In this document: positions 43,518 to 48,152 of the stretch, in pieces
How the letters are laid out: each line of letters opens with the position of its first letter
Position numbering within the stretch: the first letter of the stretch is position 1
NCBI RefSeq assembly: GCF_034113385.1
Contig: NZ_JAXEXL010000023.1
Coordinates: 1-48,152, forward strand
Length of the DNA stretch: 48,152 nt
Direction of reading: 5' to 3'
Origin: Atopobium sp034113385
GTDB lineage: Bacteria > Actinomycetota > Coriobacteriia > Coriobacteriales > Atopobiaceae
Made by a program: the position numbers and the translations under genes
Notes under the pieces: model-generated
Told to the model about the DNA's origin: nothing
What the model saw: only the letters and a program-made list of their open reading frames with translations
The model's database searches: none

Positions 43518-44756
43518 TTACAAATCAAAGCTCATTTGCCCTATAGACGCAGGTACCTCAAGTGTAGGCACGGTTGATGGACGCAGCTTATGAGAATGTC
43601 TATGAGGCTGCATATACCCCACTAAGCGCTCGGCAATCTGAGTATGCCCGGCTTTGTTAGGATGCTCAAATCCATCTGCCAAAAGTCTTGTATCACCATC
43701 TAACAAGGTAGCACCATCCACCAACGTTATGTTGGAATACGGTGCAACCGCACGCTGTATAAACTCAGAAACCTGCTCAAAACAGCTGTTCTTATGCGTA
43801 GGATACGGACCATCTTGATGCCATACTGGCGTAAGCGCATAGATTGGTGTTGTAGGCCACAGTTTACAAATTGTTGCAAAATACTGCTGAATATCTGCGT
43901 ATACCTGTTGGGCCCTACATGACTCATAGCGATAATTAATGCCTAAGGCCACCACAACTGTATGTGGCACCAGCTCAGGATATGCAAAGAATCCCTGCAA
44001 GCTTTGTGGCAAAAAGACTTGTCCACCAATACCTTGGTTTATCAAATCAAGCTTTTTATGACGTGCCAACTGACATGCCCATGCGTGCGCTGGATTACTA
44101 CATACAAAACCTTGCGTGATGGAATCACCCAAAACAAGCAGCGACTCTTTTTTCTTTCTTGGTTCAAGTAGTGTTCCATTGCAACCAATGGTGCGCACCT
44201 CACAAGCACGCAAAGCTGGCAAATAGACACGAACCCGTGTTGGCTTCTTTACCTCAAACAAACAAGCAGGGGAAGCTTTTGACTCAGGCAATGCAATATG
44301 TACTTGTGTTGTCTGGCCATCTTGCATGGCAGCAAAAAGCATACCCTTATGATGACCATTTACCTCATACGATACGCCATCAAATACCTGGGAGTTCTTA
44401 CGTATGTGCAACTGATTCTGAGCTTGGGCTTGATCTTGAGCCTGGTCTAGGCAACCGTCCTGAAGCATATGCCTTTCTACTAACTCACGTGAACTTGCCG
44501 TCCCTGCAGGCTCTTCTCCAAAACGTAAGTCAATAGTAACTAAGGTAGCATCGGTTAAAAACTCAAGGATTACACCAGACGTACAGGCAGCCATTTGTTT
44601 GTATAACCCAGGATGCCAAGCCAAGCAACTTTCCAAAACAGCACGTTGCTCAGGCAAAAAGCGCTGTGGAGAAACCCATCCATCTGCATGTTTTTCTATA
44701 CTCAGGCAGCCGTGCAAAAATACATCTGCTGGAGCAAACATCCAATTACTACTCAT
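43518..44756 (-). CDS. SGNH/GDSL family hydrolase with N-terminal beta domain
   Basis: A 412-residue protein. The N-terminal about 180 residues look like a beta-sandwich (GVILEFLTDATLVTIDLRFG); the C-terminal part is an SGNH esterase: block I LLVLGDSITQG with the Ser, Gly in NQGIGGQV, the Asn block in VVALGINYR, and DGFEHPNKAGH with the Asp-His pair. It is probably a cytoplasmic esterase or deacetylase acting on carbohydrate or lipid esters; no signal peptide is evident. The ATG at 44756 has AGGTG before it and overlaps the glycosylase gene by 8 bases. Confidence 0.83.
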   Translation of the reverse strand: MSSNWMFAPADVFLHGCLSIEKHADGWVSPQRFLPEQRAVLESCLAWHPGLYKQMAACTSGVILEFLTDATLVTIDLRFGEEPAGTASSRELVERHMLQDGCLDQAQDQAQAQNQLHIRKNSQVFDGVSYEVNGHHKGMLFAAMQDGQTTQVHIALPESKASPACLFEVKKPTRVRVYLPALRACEVRTIGCNGTLLEPRKKKESLLVLGDSITQGFVCSNPAHAWACQLARHKKLDLINQGIGGQVFLPQSLQGFFAYPELVPHTVVVALGINYRYESCRAQQVYADIQQYFATICKLWPTTPIYALTPVWHQDGPYPTHKNSCFEQVSEFIQRAVAPYSNITLVDGATLLDGDTRLLADGFEHPNKAGHTQIAERLVGYMQPHRHSHKLRPSTVPTLEVPASIGQMSFDL

Positions 44757-45279
44757 ACGTTTCACCTGTTAAACAGCTGGTAGACTGGGCGGCACATCGT
44801 ACTGGCTTATATGCTTCTACCAGCTGCTCAAAACTCCATCGAGCATTAGCAGGGCTTGTAGAAGGAAGAGCTGTAGCCGATATACCACAGGCAGGTTCAC
44901 AAAGTTTTTTGTATAAGCGTGCTGCCGTAGAACCCGTACAAAAAATAGTATGAATAGGAGCTTGTTCGAGCACAGAGCTTATATTGTTGGGAACTGGATG
45001 AGCAATAGAAGCATCACGAGCTCCCACAATGTCACAGCATTTCAACACGTCCCATAGTGCAATATGATGACGGAGCGCCAACGCAATTTTCTCTTCATTT
45101 GAAGCAGGAAGCGGTTCCTCAAAAAGCCGCGCTATAACAGGCCAAAATCGATTACGAGGATTACCATAATTGAGCTGTACATCACGGGACTTTGGACTAG
45201 GAATGGTGCCTAACACAAGCACGCGACACTGAGCGTCAATGATGGGGTCAAATGACTGAACGTGCTTACTCTCCATCAT
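44749..45279 (-). CDS. Hypoxanthine/deoxyinosine-DNA glycosylase (UDG superfamily)
   Basis: This 176-residue protein matches the HDG branch of the uracil-DNA glycosylase superfamily: VLVLGTIPSPKSR, LNYGNPRNRFWPV, ALWDVLKCCDIVGARDASI and ALPSTSPANARW in the usual order. It would excise deaminated adenine (hypoxanthine) from DNA. Several in-frame ATGs occur; the one at 45279 is chosen because GAAG lies six bases ahead and homologous sequence starts soon after. The start overlaps the metallophosphatase end by 14 bases. Confidence 0.85.
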   Translation of the reverse strand: MMESKHVQSFDPIIDAQCRVLVLGTIPSPKSRDVQLNYGNPRNRFWPVIARLFEEPLPASNEEKIALALRHHIALWDVLKCCDIVGARDASIAHPVPNNISSVLEQAPIHTIFCTGSTAARLYKKLCEPACGISATALPSTSPANARWSFEQLVEAYKPVRCAAQSTSCLTGETYE

Positions 45280-46060
45280 GTACAGCTTCATAGAATGTTT
45301 GATTATCATCTAAGCGCCACACCAGCACCTGTCCCATTTCTGAACCAGCAGCGCATGCACAATCAATAGCAAAACGGTCCGCATACTGAGGATTCGTGTT
45401 GCCGCACGCCATCAGAAGCGCTTTGCCTTCTGGTGTAAGCGGTTCGTTTGCAGCAACGTCCACCAAGGTATAGGCAATAGGCGTAGGAGTATGCCCTGCA
45501 ACAATGCGTGGCGCTACACCCTTGCTGTCTGCAAGATTTGTCTGAGTGCCCCAAAAATCCTCACGAATCCAGAGCAAATCATCGGGATTTTGCGCATGTA
45601 AATAGGCTTCTATAGACTCATGCGTCCACGTATGTGGCACAGCTACGGTACCCGTACGAATACCCGCATGTACAAAGAAATACAGCTGCTCTCCCACAAA
45701 CGTATGTGCATACAAAGGCAAGTTAGCAACCCACTCTACAATCTCAATCCGAGGCTCAAGCTCCATTGCCGCAAGTTCTGCACGCGTGGACTCTCCACCA
45801 TTTGCGCCCCAGTTATATGCAGCCGTAGCATCCTCAGGAAAATAAAGCGCATCAAGCATAAGCCGCTCATGATTACCCATAATTACCTGTACATGAGGCA
45901 ATGTGCGACACAGCTGCATAACACCCACTGGATGTGGACCACGATCAACCATATCGCCTAACACAAAAAAGGTATCATCCTCAGACGGAGAAATGCGGTT
46001 AAGTACACGGTCTAGCGGTGCTAGACGACCATGAATGTCGCTCAAGACATATGTTGCCAT
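45266..46060 (-). CDS. Metallophosphoesterase, ApaH/PPP type
   Basis: This 264-residue calcineurin-like phosphatase has the metal motifs YVLSDIHGR (DxH), VLGDMVDRGPHP (GDxxDRG), VIMGNHERLML (GNHE), then FFVHAGI and RIVAGHTPTP with later histidines. It resembles ApaH (diadenosine tetraphosphatase) and protein Ser/Thr phosphatases of the PPP family; sequence reading cannot decide which. GTG at 46063 directly precedes the chosen ATG. It heads the minus-strand group with the glycosylase, SGNH hydrolase and dGTPase. Confidence 0.86.
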   Translation of the reverse strand: MATYVLSDIHGRLAPLDRVLNRISPSEDDTFFVLGDMVDRGPHPVGVMQLCRTLPHVQVIMGNHERLMLDALYFPEDATAAYNWGANGGESTRAELAAMELEPRIEIVEWVANLPLYAHTFVGEQLYFFVHAGIRTGTVAVPHTWTHESIEAYLHAQNPDDLLWIREDFWGTQTNLADSKGVAPRIVAGHTPTPIAYTLVDVAANEPLTPEGKALLMACGNTNPQYADRFAIDCACAAGSEMGQVLVWRLDDNQTFYEAVHDGE

Positions 46061-46288
46061 CACACTGCCCGCCTATCCTGCACAAACACCAATTATGTAG
46101 CAAAAGACTACCACAAAGCTCCTGTTTTTGCGTCTGACGTAGCGCGGATACAAACTAAAACACTGCCACAGGCGCCCCTCGTATCCCTCCTCTGAGATTT
46201 TTATTAAGCCTCGTATAGAGAGCCAAATACAACGACCCAACACAAACAAAACTGCTAGTCTTGTGTAAAGAAAAATGCAGGAGGATAT

Positions 46289-46702
46289 ATGAAAACTGTC
46301 CACGTTTCCGCAGCTATTATCCATAATGGTGATGCAATACTAGCGTGCAAGCGCTCTGATGAACACATGAGTGGCTGGGAGTTTCCGGGTGGCAAAGTAA
46401 AGCCTGATGAGAAACCCGAGCAAACATGCCTGCGCGAAGTCAAAGAAGAACTAGATGTCGAGCTTGGTTCTATTTTTTACTATGATACCGTTGAGTATGA
46501 CTACCCTGATTTTCATCTAAGTATGGATGTGTTTATCTGCCAGCTTGGCACCAATCAAACGCCAACAGCACGCGTCCATTCCGAGCTTCGCTGGCTTTCT
46601 CGCAATGAACTATTGGATGTGCCATGGCTTGCTGCAGACACAGAACTTATCCGCGGTTTAGGAGTTATGTGGGAACAACTCTTTTGGGCGGAGCATTTAT
46701 AA
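46289..46702 (+). CDS. mutT: MutT-like Nudix hydrolase
   Basis: This 137-residue Nudix protein has the box GGKVKPDEK followed by LREVKEELDV (Gx5Ex7REUxEE), with Asp in place of the usual Gly after EEL. FPGGKV precedes it as in MutT/CTP pyrophosphohydrolases. It probably clears 8-oxo-dGTP or a related nucleotide. AGGAGG sits before the ATG. It is divergent from the metallophosphatase across 228 bases in which I see no clear promoter or repeat. Confidence 0.88.
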   Translation: MKTVHVSAAIIHNGDAILACKRSDEHMSGWEFPGGKVKPDEKPEQTCLREVKEELDVELGSIFYYDTVEYDYPDFHLSMDVFICQLGTNQTPTARVHSELRWLSRNELLDVPWLAADTELIRGLGVMWEQLFWAEHL

Positions 46703-46713
46703 GCATCTATAAT
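46684..46713 (+). promoter_or_regulatory. Putative promoter for the small membrane protein gene
   Basis: A perfect -10 TATAAT (46708-46713) lies 18 bases after a weaker -35 TTGGGC (46684-46689), overlapping the end of the Nudix gene. It would start a transcript about 40 bases before the next ATG. Confidence 0.5.
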
Positions 46714-46759
46714 GGAATGAATTAACTACGTATCAGCCACAGGCGCAAGGATAAACGTT

Positions 46760-47119
46760 ATGATTAAGCAACCAGATACCGTTCAGTCTCAAGACCTGAA
46801 TGACAACGTTATTGAATCTGCAAGTGCCACTACTTCTAATGCAAAAAAACCCGCTGGTCCTACCGTCTACTTTATTTTTATTGCACTAGTAATTGCGCTT
46901 TTCTTTGGCGCAAGCCACGTGGCAGAAAAACTGGCATTTGATTTCCAATACTTTGTCAGCCATCACCTTTCTGAGGAAGACATTGCCAACCTTAACAGAA
47001 AGCTTAAAAGGCATCGCTACACCAATACAGACAATTACAACAGCTATCTTGATCGCGAGACTATCGATAAGTACTTGGATGACAGTGATGTAAGCACCAC
47101 TTCCTACCAACTGACCTAA
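46760..47119 (+). CDS. Hypothetical one-pass membrane protein
   Basis: A 119-residue protein I do not recognise. It has a 34-residue polar N-terminus rich in Asn/Ser/Thr, one membrane helix at about 36-58 (VYFIFIALVIALFFG), then a region with FDFQYFVSHHLSEEDIANLNRKLKRHR and an Asp/Tyr/Thr-rich tail. With more positive charge (NAKKP) before the helix it likely faces N-in, C-out. AAGGA precedes the ATG and it appears to have its own promoter. Its neighbours are a Nudix gene and thyA, giving no clear hint of role. Confidence 0.7.
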   Translation: MIKQPDTVQSQDLNDNVIESASATTSNAKKPAGPTVYFIFIALVIALFFGASHVAEKLAFDFQYFVSHHLSEEDIANLNRKLKRHRYTNTDNYNSYLDRETIDKYLDDSDVSTTSYQLT

Positions 47120-47233
47120 TTTTCAACTGTAGTATGGTATCAACTGTCCTGTAACTCACCTAAGCACAGAGTCGTCCTACGACAGTCACAGCAAATCACA
47201 ACAACTTACATGCCTTATGCGAAAGGAGCTCAC

Positions 47234-48082
47234 ATGAGCAAAGCAGATGATCTGTTTATCTCTATGTGCTCTAACATCATAGAAAACGGTACCACAACAG
47301 AAGGCCAACTCGTACGCCCTCATTGGGAAGACGGCACACCTGCCTATACCATCAAGCAGTTTGGTGTATGTAATCGCTACAATCTACGCGACGAGTTCCC
47401 CGCACTTACGCTGCGCAGAACAGCCCTTAAGAGCGCTATGGACGAGGTTCTCTGGATTTACCAGCGTAAATCCAATAACATCAATGACCTCAATTCCCAT
47501 ATTTGGGATGAATGGGCCAATGAGGACGGCTCTATTGGCAAAGCTTACGGTTACCAAATTGCGCAAAAGAGTCACTACCCTCAGGGTGATATGGATCAAA
47601 TGGATAAGGTGTTGTACGACCTCAAGCACACACCCTACTCCCGCCGCATCATGACTAATATGTACACCTTTGCAGATTTGTCCGAGATGAATCTCTATCC
47701 GTGTGCCTATTCGGTCACCTATAACGTAACCCATCGCGCAGGTGATGAGAAACCCACGCTTAACATGTTACTTATGCAACGCAGTCAAGATATTCTGGCA
47801 GCTAACAACTGGAATATCTGCCAGTATGCCATTCTCCTTATGATGGTTGCACAATCCGTTAACATGTTCGCAGGCGAGTTAGTGCATATCATCAGTGACG
47901 CTCATATTTATGACCGCCATGTGGACATTATCAAAGAGCTTATTTCTCGTCCCACGTATCCCGCACCAAGCGTTCGTCTTAACCCTGACGTCACCAATTT
48001 TTATGACTTCACCACGGACGATTTGATTGTGGAGAACTACCAGCACGGCCCACAGGTCAAAAATATTCCTATTGCGGTGTAA
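47234..48082 (+). CDS. thyA: Thymidylate synthase
   Basis: This 282-residue enzyme makes dTMP from dUMP with methylene-tetrahydrofolate. The active-site Cys lies in MNLYPCAYS, with RRIMTNMY, LMQRSQDILAANNWN and IYDRHVDIIKEL in the expected order. PCA in place of PCH and the LWIYQRKSNNINDLN segment resemble the B. subtilis ThyA (phage phi3T) type rather than the E. coli type. The ATG at 47234 with AAAGGAG is preferred to a start eight codons earlier. folA follows two bases after the stop. Confidence 0.95.
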   Translation: MSKADDLFISMCSNIIENGTTTEGQLVRPHWEDGTPAYTIKQFGVCNRYNLRDEFPALTLRRTALKSAMDEVLWIYQRKSNNINDLNSHIWDEWANEDGSIGKAYGYQIAQKSHYPQGDMDQMDKVLYDLKHTPYSRRIMTNMYTFADLSEMNLYPCAYSVTYNVTHRAGDEKPTLNMLLMQRSQDILAANNWNICQYAILLMMVAQSVNMFAGELVHIISDAHIYDRHVDIIKELISRPTYPAPSVRLNPDVTNFYDFTTDDLIVENYQHGPQVKNIPIAV

Positions 48083-48084
48083 TC

Positions 48085-48152
48085 ATGCGCGCAATCGTAG
48101 CCGTTACAAGCAACTGGGCCATTGGCTGTAAAGGCCGCTTGCTTATTTCCAA
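48085..48152 (+). CDS. folA: Dihydrofolate reductase, 5' part (cut by window edge)
   Basis: The last 68 bases encode MRAIVAVTSNWAIGCKGRLL, matching the start of DHFR (AIVAV, then NWxIGxxGxLL with the substrate-loop Gly). Reduces dihydrofolate formed by ThyA, so thyA-folA is a functional pair. The gene continues beyond the window. Confidence 0.8.
   Translation, partial: MRAIVAVTSNWAIGCKGRLLIS

Noticed and set aside
1..48152. tRNA, rRNA, CRISPR arrays, insertion sequences
   Set aside because: No cloverleaf-like segment with CCA end, no regularly spaced direct repeats, and no transposase motifs were found by reading both strands; small RNAs cannot be excluded by eye.

Overview
The window looks like a chromosomal segment of a Coriobacteriia actinobacterium, most likely Atopobiaceae (the Atopobium/Lancefieldella group). 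This is an inference from gene content: a division cluster with mraZ, ftsZ and sepF but no ftsA, followed by yggT and divIVA; an efp-asp23-nusB-xseB-tlyA-nadK-recN run; moderate GC; and frequent GTG/TTG starts with AGGAGG-type ribosome sites. No rRNA, tRNA, insertion sequence, prophage or CRISPR array was seen.

Positions 167-39428 form one run of 38 genes, all on the minus strand. In transcription order (right to left) the first block is rarA, a DUF948 protein, an RsbW-like anti-sigma protein, a SigB/F-type sigma factor, an AI-2E family permease, alaS, ruvX, mltG, yqeG and a minimal A24 prepilin peptidase. The second block is aroK, a degenerate aroB-like gene, pepP, efp, asp23, nusB, xseB, tlyA, nadK, recN, pyrG and xerD, ending in a hairpin terminator near 18236-18272. 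The third block is the division and cell-wall (dcw) cluster: mraZ, rsmH, ftsL, ftsI, murF, mraY, murD, ftsW, murG, murC, ftsQ, ftsZ, then pgeF, yggS, sepF, yggT and divIVA, ending in a terminator at 66-100. The dcw block starts from a near-consensus promoter whose -35 box is overlapped by four 10-bp-spaced MraZ-type repeats. It builds lipid II (MurC, D, F, MraY, MurG), polymerises it at the septum (FtsW/FtsI), and assembles the Z-ring with SepF instead of FtsA.

From 39.6 kb the strands mix. On the plus strand are a class-I-amidotransferase-like gamma-glutamyl hydrolase and an OPT family transporter. On the minus strand is a compact group: metallophosphatase, hypoxanthine-DNA glycosylase, SGNH hydrolase and dGTPase. 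Then on the plus strand come a MutT-like Nudix hydrolase, a small one-pass membrane protein, thyA and the first 22 codons of folA, cut by the window edge. This right end is rich in nucleotide-pool and DNA-base-quality functions.

The most notable points are the dehydroquinate-synthase-fold protein that has lost its metal and catalytic motifs while its shikimate kinase neighbour is intact; the clear MraZ operator; an anti-sigma protein lacking recognisable ATP-binding boxes; a 30-codon ORF hugging the xerD stop; and gene absences (murE, murB, ddl, xseA) from normally fuller clusters.
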